A DNA stretch of 64,000 nucleotides, from contig NC_030384.2 in assembly GCF_001625215.2 (NCBI RefSeq), positions 37,420,390 through 37,484,389 of the forward strand, written 5' to 3'. Below are positions 52,301-64,000 of the stretch, piece by piece. Source of the stretch: Daucus carota subsp. sativus (Eukaryota > Streptophyta > Magnoliopsida > Apiales > Apiaceae). The notes below the pieces were generated by a model that searched no databases, was not told the DNA's origin, and worked only from the letters and a program-made list of their open reading frames with translations. The translations under genes were made by a program, and so were the position numbers. Positions within the stretch are counted from its first letter, which is position 1, and each line of letters begins with the position of its first letter.

Positions 52301-55300
52301 GACTTGTGTAGTTCAATATTTAACAAAATATGAGAACTGAAAAATTAAACAATTAGTAACCAAGAGACTTAATCTTAGTTCCATATTTATGTTAAATATG
52401 AAATTTTGTGCGAAGAAAGCTAAAAATTATACAATTAGTAATCAAGAGATTTGGTCTTAGTTCCATATTAGATGATTAATTTTCTTTAAAGATTATACAA
52501 TTTTTTTTTTCCACATAAAGATTATACAATTAGTAATCAAGAGATGTGGTCTTATTTTCATATTAGCTGATTAAATATGAAGTTTTGTCTGAAGAAAGTT
52601 ATAGGTAAGGAACCGAATTAGGACTTTTGTTGGCTTAGGAGTAAGGACTGTAGAGAGAGTATTAAGTAAAAGCTATTATCTTTGAGGCAATTTTTTTTTA
52701 CAATGAATGAAAAAATGTATTTAAAATTAATCACAATAAATTTTTTTAAAGTAAAATAATGAATATAATTATAAAATTATTAAGGGAGGTTTTAAAGTAA
52801 ATTTGTAGATATCTCGAAACATATGTTTTTGTAAGAATTTAAATATTTTATTGTATTTCATAAAGGACTTTAATGGGTGGGAGATTGATGACAAAAACAT
52901 TAGATGGACGGACCAAAAATAGAGAATAATGGAATTTGTCTGTTCTTTTGATTAGTTAGGAGAGTTGTTTAAAAGGTACTTGAGGGTGCACCTTTTGTTG
53001 AATGCATTGCATAACTACTTTTGTGTAATCAGTTCTTAGGAGAACTCAAGTATAGTTGATTTCGTTTATTGACTCAATTTTGTTTTATAATTTATTTGTT
53101 CTGCTGGTTGCTGTTGTCACAGAAGTTGTTTCTCATGTCCTAATTTTAGATATGGTCAAGAATAAAGGACTCATTCCATCAGCACCGGGTCAAATATTTG
53201 TGCAAAGAAAGCAACTAAAGGCTATAATAGAGTCTCTTCTTCCAGCATGCACAGAACCAGATATAAAATCTGGAGAACCTTTTACAGCTGAAGCAATAAT
53301 AGCGAACCCCCCTGCTTATGGTGAGCTTTTGTCTTCTGTAGTATCTTCTGTATATATTTATTCAGTATTCAGTTAAACTTGCTATGTTTTTTTAACTCCT
53401 TAATGTCTGGGGACACTACAGATCATGTAAGTAATGATGTTGTAATTGGTTTGTGATTTTATTAACTATTTGAGCATTTTAAACTCAGTGTTACAATCCA
53501 GATTCTTCCAGAAATTTCTGAAGAAGATATAAAACTCTAATCTTGTAAATGTCTATGCTGGCTGACAGGACATGCACATGTTGCTGAAGCTCTTGGTGTA
53601 CCCCTTCACATATTCTTCACAATGCCTTGGACGTGAGTTTAAGCAACGTTCTAATTGCATGCACTATTTTAATGTTTGATCTCCTAGGTAGACAACTAGA
53701 CATACTTCTTCTAATATTTGCAGCTTACTGTATACACATTACATTTTAGCTATGTTACAAGTGGACTTAGAAACAAGGAAATGTTGTAGTAAAAACAATG
53801 AAAAGATAGGCTTTGGGTTAACAACAGAAATCCGCTAGCCTTAGCCAACTCGACCACCGAAGACCCACTACTCCCTAATTTTTCAAATGCAGGAGAAGGG
53901 ATTTGTAAGATAATAATTTTAATCATCACTCGAAAGTTTCCCAATAATAGAAATTAACATTTTCTTATATAGGACTAAATCCCTAAAAGTTCAGCAACTC
54001 GTAATAATCTTAATAACAAAATCTGATCTAAACAGCATCTACTTGTATATGTTAATCTACAACATACTTATGATCCTCATAATGCACTTATCTATATAAT
54101 GAACTTAATAATGCATTACAAATACCAATAGTAAGATAAATGTAAATAAACGATATTAGTTTGCTTCTGCATCACTTATCTTCTAATATGAATTTAGAGT
54201 TTCCTGCTCATTACTTCTACCACATAAGGCTATGCATCATAAAAGCAAAAGCTATGATGTTTTGTTGTGCCTGTGTGTACTTTGGCAGTTATATTGACAA
54301 GTTACCTTTTATACTGAATAGAATACTGATATTAGGACTATTCTATGAGGCGGGAATATATTTATATAGAGCTCACTGTAACCACATAAAGATACAGAGA
54401 AGAGTTATTTTTTTTTTTGGGCTTTCTTAAAAGATACCCAAGTTGCAATTTTTTTTTATAAAAAATGTGGTGCGACCTCAATTACAAGTATTGCAACCTG
54501 AAAAGCAACTGCTTTTAACGAGCATAACAACCTCATATGCAGCTTTGACCTCATTTTCGGAAAAAAGTTTGAAAACATGTTTGTAATTTTCCCTTTTGTA
54601 TTTTTATTTTTTGATGTATATAGTAAATAGAGACAGTCCTATGATTTGAATCTATGACTTCAACAAATAAGAATGCACTTCAATCTGTAATGACCATGAT
54701 GATCTTAAGATTAAGTTGGCACACTTACAAATATCTTCTTGCAACTACTTGTCTGTTACTGGATCTCAAAACCAGTCTGCTTCCTTCAACTATAATTTCT
54801 TTTTACCCCCAACAGAAAGGAAGCTTTATACGCAAATTAGAACCTGGCTTTTTGGTTCCAAGATGAAAGACTTTTAGCTTATAAGCTAGCTAATTAGCTA
54901 GTCATAAAAACATGATACTAGTTCTTTGAGCTATTTTGTGCTTTTTGGTCAAAACAATATCAGGTTCTAGACGGTCATGCCCTTTTTTTAATGTCATGTG
55001 CCAGATAAGAGATTGCAAACCGAAATATGTCTCCTGGTGGAATGTTTACTTTGTTAATACAAGCTTATAATTCTCTTTCTTTCTTATGTTATTATAGTAT
55101 ATTGCTCCCTCACATATATTTTGTATAGGCAGGCCAACACATGAATTTCCACATCCACTAGCACGTGTTCCCCAGAGTGCTGGTTATTGGGTAATTTAGT
55201 CGCTACTCTGCCAACACCTAATCTTATGTGTTTTCGCAGTTATAGAATTCTCATTCATAATTCAAGACTAATTGCTTTGTTCATGTTTTTTTTTTTCTGT

Positions 55301-58300
55301 ATTCAGCTTTCATACATAGTTGTGGATTTGATGATATGGTGGGGGATAAGAGGATATATCAATGAATTCAGGAAAAAGAAGTTGAATCTCCCTCCTATAG
55401 CATATTTTAGCACGTACCATGGGTCATTATCTCATTATCCAACTGGATACATGTGGAGTCCCCATGTCGTGCCAAAACCAGTTGGTAAGAATTCTCTATC
55501 CATGTAACTGGTCACAATTCTTTATCTATATAGATACGGAATTAAGTTTCTATAATATGTATAGATCAGGTCATATGATTTTAACAAATTATGTAGTGAA
55601 GCTAACCTGATGTTTGCTGAAACACATTCTGGCTTAAAGTGGAGATATACACGCACTTGCAATATAAATCGTTAATGTTTCATATAGTCCAAATTTTAGA
55701 TGATGTTACAAATGATGAAGCATCAAATCTCCAAAAAAGCCCTAATAGACTTCAAAACCTGTAGCATGTTATCTTTCAATAGACTTGTTATCTCCCAGTA
55801 TTTAGTAAAAATATCTGACACAGCGGAGTCAGTACTCAAATGACTCATTCCACGGTAAATCCTCTTACACCTTAAATCCACAAGGGTGTACTTGGATCCA
55901 GATGGATGAAGTATGAACAAGCTTCACGGCTAAAGTTTGTGTAAAATCTCACTTCTCTAGTAATTCATTTTAAAAATTTTTACGATAAACTAAAAAAGAG
56001 TATCTATGCTGTCTCAAAAAATCTACTAACTAGAGGTTAATGCAAGTAAGATTAAAGCTTTCTTTTGGTTGTATATATTAGAGATTAAAGAGTATATACT
56101 GTAAAACGTGTCAGAAGTCAGAAATATTTGAGGTATCTGTTATTAGCTCTCTCTAAGTTAATGAAAAGCATGTTTGCTTTTTTGCTTTGCGTAGTGAGTG
56201 GCTGAATGAACTACCTTCACTGTTTTTTTTATGTTTCCACTGGTTATTGTCTGAAGTGCGTACTGTTTGTATTAATGCTTGCAGTTACCTTATTCTAATT
56301 TCATTCAATAGTAACTCCTATTATTTGTGTATTACTGGTCTATGAGTTCTCGTTACTCCTTAAAAGTTAAATTCTATTCTAAGTTGCATACACTCTTAGG
56401 AGTCTTGCACATTTGTGATTTTTTAGGAATTAGGTTCTACGCTTCATATCTTAGAAGCACTGTAATGTTTGATTTGTTTTTAATCTTTGCAGATTGGGGG
56501 CCTCTAGTTGATGTTGTTGGTTATTGTTTCTTAAATCTTGGATCGAAGTATAAATCTCCTGAAGACTTTAGTCAGTGGATCCAGAAAGGATCTAGACCCA
56601 TATATATCGGGTTTGGAAGCATGGTATGTACTTGATGCCAAATTGATCTACTCATGATGCTTAATTTATCTGTTTTTTAATCAATTTATCTGTAAGTTTG
56701 TTATATGTGTATGATTGTGTGTTCTGATTTAATATGGTAACTTAGTAAGATGAAGCCATAGTAACTACAAATTTACCGCATGTATAGTATTCTAAACATA
56801 CTAATAATAATGTCTGTTTGATGAATCAGAATAAGCAGTTAATAAATTGTGATTACAGTTAGATTCAGCTAATTTGTCAACTTTCAGTTACCTTTATGTT
56901 TCAGGAAATCTACTGGTTTACTTGCCCACGAGGGATTTGTGTTCATGATTGTCTGCGTTTATGTCATGCTGTATATAATATTTATCAGGCCCTATTGGAC
57001 TGACATTGTTTGTGTTGCTTAATGCACCATTTTTGTTGCAGCTGATAGGTAGGAAGATATACCGAGTTTTTCCATCTTGTTAGCCCTCATATGTGTGTGT
57101 CCAATAGTGGAACCAGAAAATTCAATCTCCGGGGATGATATTTGTACTTTATTATACAGATGTCTTTAAATCAACAATATAAGGAAAAAAATGTTCATTG
57201 TAATTTAGATCTACATGTATTATTCCCTCATAATTATAGAAATATTGAAATGAATTTGATTTAATCTATTTTGGTATTGAATAGTTATGTTAATATTATA
57301 TAGAGATTTTATGTGTGCATGTTATACAAGAATAGACAAACCCATACTTATTGTATGTAGGCAACACTAAATAATCTTAAACACTTCCAAAATTAATTCA
57401 TGATAGAACTTGAAAAAAGGGGTATATAAATTAGGAGTATGCTCTATAATGACATTATTCTGGACACAATCAAGGAGACTGTTGTGAGTGTTTTGATATA
57501 CCATGTTTAGTACATGACCGTTTACTCACCTTGTACAGAATTAAAGTATAGTTATTATAATCTCTGTACCACCTTACTACTGACATAGTGTTTTCTTAAC
57601 TTTGGTTCTGTTGTTCCATGGATTATTTAGGAACAGATTATTTTGTGGAATATATGCTGACTATTTATAGTAAATTCAAACTGTTTGTTGATAGCATATA
57701 CATATTTAAACAGCTAACTGGTATAACATTTTATTTAACTGAAGCCTCTTGAAGATCCCAAGAAGACGACTGACATTGTTCTGGAGGCACTGAAGAGCAC
57801 TGGACAAAGGGGTATAATCGGCAGAGGTTGGGGAAATCTTGGTACATGTGAGTCTCTTTTTCGACTCTATTGGCTTTTCTTGCTTCCTCGTTTTAAATTC
57901 CAGTGAAAAGTAAGCCTTTGATAAGTAGAAGCATACCTTTGGACTTTTAAACATTATTTAAATTCCATTGGACCAGTCTATTAATACAAAAGTAGCATTA
58001 GTCAAGTTGGTTCTAGATGAGTTGCCAAGGTCATATATCACTAATATATATGTTTGTGCCTGTCAGGTTACCTTTATGTATGTATATTAATACTTGTAAA
58101 GGTTACTCAACACCTACTATAAATGTGTAATACATGAATAAAAGACCTAGTGCCCTAGTTTGTTATCTATTTATCTTCTATTGATAATTAAATTTATTGT
58201 GTGTTAATTGTGGATCAAAAGATTTTTGCAGAAAATCATAGTTAATTAATAAGAATATATAAGCGAATGTGGAATTATGTCCTTTATTAACGCAAATGGT

Positions 58301-61300
58301 GATCTCATCTCATATTTGATTTTTGAAAAAAATTCTGTTCTATTATTAATTCCTTGTTGTCTCTATTAAATTTGGCAATGTTTTCATATATATATATATA
58401 TTAGAGACTCATGTAATATTGTATCGATGTGCATATATTAGATCTCACTTAACTCTTCTGCTTCAATTCATATGTAGCTCCACAAACTTCGGATAGTGTT
58501 TTCTTCCTGGAGGATTGCCCTCATGATTGGCTGTTTCCACAATGTTCTGCTGTTGTGAGTGTTATTTTATTTGCAAGAAGATTAACCATTCATTATTTAT
58601 AAACTTTAGTTTGCCATTTGTTAGCCAGTATCAACTTATCTATGTTGATTATCCAGGTTCATCATGGTGGCGCTGGAACAACAGCTACAGGATTAAAGGC
58701 TGGGGTATGGTTCTGAATATTAGTTATCGTTCTGTTATCATGATTAAATTATGTATTAAAAAAATTGAATCTTTATATAACATATTTACCTGATAGTCAA
58801 AATAATGGTCAAATGGAGGAATTTAGATGTTGGTATAAAAACTCAGGGGCCTGGCAATAGGTTGATTTTTTTTTTTTTTTGCATAATTACATGCTACTTG
58901 AAAAACAGGTTTTCTTCCTCTTTTTCTTGACTCATTAAATATATATCTTTATTTCATCAATTGCAGTGTCCGACAACGATTGTTCCATTTTTTGGAGATC
59001 AATTTTTCTGGGGTGAGAGAATACATCAAAGGGGACTGGGTCCTGCTCCAATCCCTATCGATAAACTCAGTGTTGAAGCCCTTTCAGATGCTATAAATAT
59101 CATGCTTCAGCCAGAGGTAAGGAACATATGTCTGTTCATTGGTGTTTTTCCATGCAATTTATTAGTTGCAAGATATGCCTACTGTATCACCTAGCATGTT
59201 CCTAAAGAAATTGTTATTTCCTCTGCTTCTTAACTGACTCTTTCAATTTTATCTGTGTACTCATGTCAGACACTTAACACTCGACATAGGTATGGAGCTC
59301 AACATGTAATTTTACATAAAAAACATTCAAAATTATAAAATATTGTCGAGTACAACAATAGGACATATTTTATGTTGGACATGTTAGGAGTTGTTCCACA
59401 TATAGGAGACTCAAATATCTAGAAATAAGCAGCCAGATAATTTCAATAGAATGAGGCCTTTTTGAGATGTCTAAAAACAAACCCGTGCGGACTCAGCCTT
59501 AGCAGGCCCAACAAGTGGTTTCAGAGCTCCAGGTCGGAATGGTCCATAACAATCTCACACGGGCTCTGGAATGGGCTTAGGGGAGCCAGATCACACACCG
59601 GGAGGCAGTGTTCGGCAAGTGTCGAACCCGATGTGTGATAAGGGAGAGTGTTACGAGTTTTCTCACATTGATTATGGGAGTGGCAGATAGCTAGAATATA
59701 ATCAACCATATAACTTTACTAGCACGAGGCCTTCGGGAGGTGCCCAAAAACAAACATGTGTGGACTTGCCCCAAAGTGGACAATATCATACCATTGTGGA
59801 GTTAGGCTTGCTACATTTACAAAAGTGGTATCGGAGCTAGGTTGTGACGGTCCGTACCAATCTCTGATAGGCTCTAGAATGGGCCTAGAAACAGGCAGGT
59901 GGCCAACCAGGATGGGCTTAGAGATGAGACAGGTGGGCCTTTCTTTATGGGCCTAGGGGAGCGAAATAGCCAAATGAACTTCCAGTATGGGTCTAAGGGG
60001 AAGCCATATCACACTCAGGGAGACGGTATTTGACAGGTGTCGAACCTGATGGGAAGGGGGAGATTGTTAGGAGTTATCCCACATCGGTTGTGGGATGGAC
60101 AAATAGCTAGAATTTAAGCAGTCAGATAACTCCAGTAGAATGAGTCCTTTTTGAGGTACCCAAAAACAAACTCGTGCAGGCTTGGCCAAAGCGGAGAATA
60201 TCATTCTATTGTGGAGTTAGACTCGCTTAGCAGGCCTAAGCCTAATAGGACACTTTTTATGTTGGACACTTCTACCCGAGTTGGGTATCACTTTTGCTGA
60301 TGATAAATTAGTTATATATTGTTGGAGGCAAATGCCAATTTGCATTACCATTTAGGGATGACAATTTCTGTTTAAGGGACCAGAGGCTCTATATGGCACA
60401 ACTCAACCACGTTGAAAATATGGGCCGACCCGAAAGTTATATCACTTATAAGATCTAAGCTGAACATGAGCAATTAGAATTTGGCTGAAGCTGACACAAC
60501 CTGAAATTTTCAGATGCAGTAACCAACTGTTTCACAGTTTCTAATCTTAAGGTTTTACAAGTTCACTTTGTACAAACATATGCAGTTAGACAAATAATTA
60601 GAGAGAACTACATAACTTAATTGGAGGAAATAGAGAATGTATGTTGATATACTAAACTAAACTAGAAAAGAACATAATAGAAATTTAGAGTTGAAAGGAA
60701 AATGAAACATTGGGGTTCGTAGCGACTATTATTCATGTTGTCGATCCCTTGCTGAGTTAGGTTTAATACTATAATAACAAAACAAGTACATAAGTTCAAG
60801 ACTTTCAACTCCTAAAGTGCCACTTAAAAGTTAAACATTCAGGGCATCTGGGTTGACACAAATTTGACCTGGTTTTTTCCGTTCAAATTATGGTCAAATC
60901 CTAATTAAGGTAGTTATAAATACTTGCCCCAATTTTTGTTAATTTGTGTCTGCTTACCTTGTCGCATATCTCCATTTCTATCACCAAGAAATTGGATGTA
61001 TCTATTGATCAATAGTTCAGAAAACCATACAATGGCAGTACTCTGACATCTACTATATGGCCCATGTTAATCAGTTACCCCCTTTCAAACATGTATTGCC
61101 AAATAAAGTAATTGTATCTGTTGGTGAAGCTTCTGGTTTACTTGAAAGGATCAACTTGCCATTATTATGTTTATTTTAATTTTGTCCTAATCTTTTTTGG
61201 TTAAATAAAATTTGATGACCACTGTTGGTTTACACTTTATTTTACATAATGGTAGACTACTGTTTTCGCGCTCTTGAAAAGGAATCACAATTTTGCTGGG

Positions 61301-61547
61301 TTTCATGTTAAGTTAAAAGCTGGATTATCTTTCCTTCCAGGTAAAATCTCTAGCAATGGAATTAGCAAAGCTGATTGAGAATGAAGACGGGGTTGCATCT
61401 GCTGTTGATGCATTTCACCGACATTTGCCGCCTCAGTTGCCAGTATCAGATGATGAACCGCCAGAAACCGAAACCGATGATAGCCCAAACGTGTTGCAGT
61501 GGGTTTTTATTCAGATCGGAAAAGTCTGCAGCATCCCTTGTGGTTAA
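49315..61547 (+). CDS. UGT80B1: Sterol 3-beta-glucosyltransferase (UGT80B1/TT15-like), 14 coding exons
   Basis: The enzyme transfers glucose from UDP-glucose to the 3-OH of membrane sterols to make steryl glucosides; Arabidopsis UGT80B1 (TT15) loss alters seed-coat colour and cuticle. Exons: 49315-49717, 50421-50569, 50884-51126, 51890-52001, 53150-53320, 53569-53632, 55133-55190, 55307-55484, 56493-56623, 57745-57847, 58478-58554, 58657-58704, 58967-59116, 61341-61547. They join in frame to 697 aa. The GT28-type N-domain begins KLKIAILVVGTRGDVQPFLA (about 243-262); the nucleotide-sugar box is [20 protein letters not shown] with PFFGDQFFWG (about 550-595); it ends FIQIGKVCSIPCG. FFGDQFFWG and the C-terminus favour UGT80B over UGT80A. 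Intron 3 has a GC donor (CAG|GCATGT). The acidic, Ser-rich N-terminus of about 240 residues is longer than I recall for UGT80B1 (615 aa). Confidence 0.93.
52349..52602. repeat. Three diverged tandem copies of an about 85-bp unit in intron 4 of the glucosyltransferase gene
   Basis: Units start at 52349, 52431 and 52526 with ACAATTAGTAAYCAAGAGAY followed by a CTTAGTTCCATATT-like block. Copies 1 and 3 also share AAATATGAARTTTTGT and GAAGAAAG. Copy 2 is shorter or altered there. Confidence 0.7.
59382..60247 (+). mobile_element. Tandem TRIM retroelement: LTR-internal-LTR-internal-LTR
   Basis: Three related LTRs begin TGTTAGGAG or TGTTACGAG at 59382, 59649 and 60065. The first two are followed by primer-binding sites TGGTTTCAGAGC (59516-59527) and TGGTATCGGAGC (59826-59837), complementary to the 3' end of initiator methionine tRNA. 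Each short internal region ends with GTGTCGAACC then TGATG. The block is flanked by GGACA (59377-59381 and 60248-60252). No gag or pol is present, which defines TRIM elements. It lies in the last intron of the glucosyltransferase gene in the same orientation. Confidence 0.85.
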
Positions 61548-61762
61548 TAGATTTCCGCTTGAACATGTGCACTGTATATAAGATTTAGTTCACTTAAGTA
61601 TGTACTGGCTATTGCAGGATTAGCATTTTATTCATTTAATTCATGGGTGTGCTATATTAGCTACGAGAGAACACTATAATGGGAGTATAAAGGAAATGAT
61701 ACAAGTATAGGTTTGTTTTCTAGATAGTATGCAAACGAGAGTGTCCTCTATTCATATTCGTT

Positions 61763-61985
61763 ATAGGTGTAACGGTTTAATAATGTAAAATTAGTTATTG
61801 CATGATATGTGTTCATGACTCTTATTTGGATTTATATATTTGAGATTTTTTATTTTTTTTTTGCCTTCATCATAGGTGTAACGGTTTAATAATGTAAAAT
61901 TACTTATTAAAATATTTGTGTTCATGAATTTCAATTGGATTTAATATATTTGAGATTTTTTTTAATTTTTTATTGCTTTGTAAAT
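61763..61985. repeat. Two tandem copies of a 109-bp unit
   Basis: Copies start at 61763 and 61872 with ATAGGTGTAACGGTTTAATA and end with TATATTTGAGATTTTTT and a T-rich run. They differ at a few positions. They lie downstream of the glucosyltransferase stop, beyond the likely 3' UTR. Confidence 0.85.
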
Positions 61986-63431
61986 TCATCTGTAGAATAG
62001 TGACACTTAAATGGCCATAAATCAAGAAAAGATATGCTTTATTAAAGGTTTTGTCCAAGGACGTATTAGGGATTCTTAAGATTTTTCAATACGAAGTCAT
62101 GTTCAATTTGGATTTAAAAAATTGTATTAGAATCTTAAGATAACTATCCCAACTGAAATATAAAATTGTCTTAAGATATTATAAGATTTTAAATTATATT
62201 TAGAAATTTGTTAGTATCAGTTGTAATTATATTATCAAGGAAAATATGATGATATTTAAAGATAGATGGATTTTTAAAGTAACGGATTTTGTGATATTGT
62301 TTAGTGTTTGTTTTGGCAACTTCTGGCTTTTTTCGATAAGAAATCGATTTTTACTTTTCTTCATCCAAAAACCAGAAACATTTGTCAGAAACCCCGAGAC
62401 TGCTAACTTTTGTTTAAGGAACTCAACTTCTTTCCCAATCAATTTAATCACTTATATTATTTACTTTTCACTTTTATTCAATTTCTCTATTTTACGTAAT
62501 AAACATTTTTTAGATTTACCCAAATGACAATGTTATTAGAAATTTTTTCGTAATTTACGGAGATTTTGAATTATGGAGTTAAAGTCTAAAAATTCTATAC
62601 AAATTTTGTAATATTTTATCGTGAACCCTATGAAATCAAAATCATATATTCAATCTGACTAACAATTCACAGCTTTTAATAATATATGAGATCTAAATTA
62701 TTCAACTCTCTCGTAATTAAAGATTTTAATGGGTTCAAAAAACATCTATAGATCCCTTTTTTTTCTTTTTGAGTAGAATTCATAGATTCTCATTCATTGC
62801 AATTGAGTCTGGTCATCGACGAATTGCGGAATCTAACCGATGGATTTTTTCGCAAATTGAATAATCGAATCCAACAAAATTACTTGACACCAAATTGAAT
62901 ATCCCCAGGCTCATATCATCAAAATCAATTTTGACGGCTAAATTTGGTTGTTAAATTTTGGTGTTGGAGTAAGAAACCAGTGAATAATTAGAATAATATA
63001 AAGCATAATTTTGATAACATAATTGAAAACTTTGCATATAGGAAAATAATTTGAAAAATAAATCATAATTTTCAATTTTCTTTTAGTATTTTTTTTTTTT
63101 GAAATAAAATAGAATGGAGTAACATATTTAACCAGAAACTTACTGAAACTGCATGTAAGATCATGTTATATAAATAGAATAAACAAATGCAAAAGCAGAT
63201 TTCGAGAATGGAAAATTTTAAATTCCAACGTGACCAGAGAATTCGAGAAGTAATTTCCAAAATTGGAGTACACAATCATTTTCTATATTCCATTCGGTAA
63301 ATAACAATCCAGAAATAAAGACAGTTAAACAATAAACAAAAGCCAGTTGAATGTTAGTTACACTCACTTTCACTTCCCCATTCTACTTCCCTTTCTTCTC
63401 TCTCGGGCCTCATTGACTCCCACGCGCCTCC
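61986..63431. other. AT-rich intergenic region
   Basis: Only short frames without domains occur. The last 80 bases (CTTTCACTTCCCCATTC, then CTTCTCTCTC) look like the leader of the gene that follows. Confidence 0.6.
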
Positions 63432-63739
63432 ATGAGGCCGTCTTACCCACGCGCCTTCTGGCCGGCGGGAGGCGGGCTGGGAATAGCCGCAATGACTTAC
63501 ATCGGCGTTGACTACATCCGTCACATATCACCGGCATGGCACGCGCGGCTGCAGCCGGTGCTGTGGGCCCTACTCGCTTTAATCGCAATCATAAGAATAC
63601 CGTATTATAAGCACTGGTCGGTGGAGATGAGGTCGGCGGTGGTGTTCATAGCTTCAATGATATTCATGGTCGGATCACTTCTCGTTGAGATGATCACTGT
63701 TCGCTCTGTCACTGCTGTTCTTGGTCTCGATTGGCATAG
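63432..63739 (+). CDS. Plant sphingomyelin-synthase-family membrane protein, first exon; cut by the right window edge
   Basis: The first exon encodes 102 residues starting MRPSYPRAFWPAGGGLGIAA and ending AVLGLDWHR, where a donor (CATAG|GTACTC) follows. The frame runs on to 63815 but the downstream residues are not protein-like, so the donor is preferred. From memory the sequence matches the N-terminus of the plant family of At1g43580, annotated as sphingomyelin synthase family with a PAP2-like catalytic part further on; that part lies outside. Hydrophobic segments are at about 42-58 (PVLWALLALIAIIRIP) and 68-88. Plants do not make sphingomyelin; related plant enzymes form inositol phosphorylceramide, but this subgroup's reaction is not established. 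The 5' part of the exon is GC-rich. Confidence 0.75.
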
Positions 63740-64000
63740 GTACTCGATCCGGAGAACAGTTTTTAGCGTGAGAACATCGAAAATAATTGTTATGTTATTA
63801 TATTATTTTGTTTAAGTTGATGGTCGATTGAAATTATTTATGTGGTGATCTATAATGTTTAGATACTATTATGATATGGTATTAAGTTAGGATATATATA
63901 TATGTCTGATTTTGTCATAATTATTTGTTAATTGTTATCAGTTCAATATAGAAAACCTACTTACCTGTTTGCAATTTGATGTTAGAGATGGAAATTTAGT
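63740..64000. other. Start of intron 1 of the sphingomyelin-synthase-family gene
   Basis: AT-rich sequence after the donor at 63740, with a short TA run near 63894. No second exon is seen before the window ends. Confidence 0.6.

Noticed and set aside
53750-53950. tRNA-like text on the minus strand (GGTCGAGTTGGCTAAGGC) in intron 6 of the glucosyltransferase gene
   Set aside because: An A-box-like piece is present but no cloverleaf and no B box could be found; a tRNA-derived SINE remnant is possible but not supported.
63740-63815. Extension of the last gene to the stop at 63818
   Set aside because: After DWHR the frame reads YSIRRTVFSVRTSKIIVMLL, unlike the family, and a good splice donor lies exactly at the change.

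Overview
This is nuclear DNA from a flowering plant, almost certainly a eudicot. It is AT-rich, the genes are widely spaced and split by GT-AG introns, TA microsatellites and plant transposon families are common, and every recognisable protein is a plant family. Eight protein genes can be identified and rebuilt exon by exon, two of them cut by the window edges. One further multi-exon gene has a clear structure but no family I recognise.

Layout. 1-3290: minus-strand 5' part of a polypyrimidine tract-binding protein (PTB3-like), running off the left edge. 6379-6879: single-exon RraA-like/HMG-aldolase-like gene. 10293-12455: minus-strand cytosolic ribosomal protein L3 (five coding exons, 389 aa) with telo-box and site II promoter motifs. 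13292-13719: Mutator-like foldback MITE. About 17044-25546: probable Helitron carrying a 13-exon gene built from repeated short exons. 25663-26158: minisatellite and a non-LTR-like tail. 26291-26666: second telo-box/site II promoter in front of a 43-codon ORF. 31231-32373: intronless ROH1/BYPASS1-type (DUF793) gene. 33519-35780: plastid DNA scrap, nested Stowaway MITEs and a LINE RNase H remnant. 36293-37375: HSP20/RTM2-like membrane-anchored protein. 40417-41709: ACC oxidase. 42981-44230: solo LTR and LTR remnant. 44908-47066: UPF0496 protein. 49315-61547: 14-exon sterol 3-beta-glucosyltransferase (UGT80B1/TT15-like) with a tandem TRIM retroelement in its last intron. 63432-63739: first exon of a plant sphingomyelin-synthase-family protein, running off the right edge.

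The genes do not form an operon or cluster. They are housekeeping (L3, PTB), hormone (ACC oxidase for ethylene), membrane lipid (sterol glucosyltransferase, sphingolipid-synthase family) and poorly characterised plant-specific families. From memory, Arabidopsis homologues of L3, PTB3, the sphingomyelin-synthase-family gene, UGT80B1 and a DUF793 gene all lie on the At1g43 stretch of chromosome 1, so the gene content looks like conserved microsynteny rather than chance.

The most unusual item is the gene at 17406-22633. All of its internal exons begin and end in phase 1, and they fall into three repeated exon types: RSPL-type, SALDLFL-type, and a type with the core RGRGPSIETLFK. Any internal exon could be skipped or duplicated without a frameshift. 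It lies next to a canonical Helitron 3' end, which suggests an exon array amplified within, or captured by, a rolling-circle transposon. Family names and splice sites were read by eye; no searches were run.
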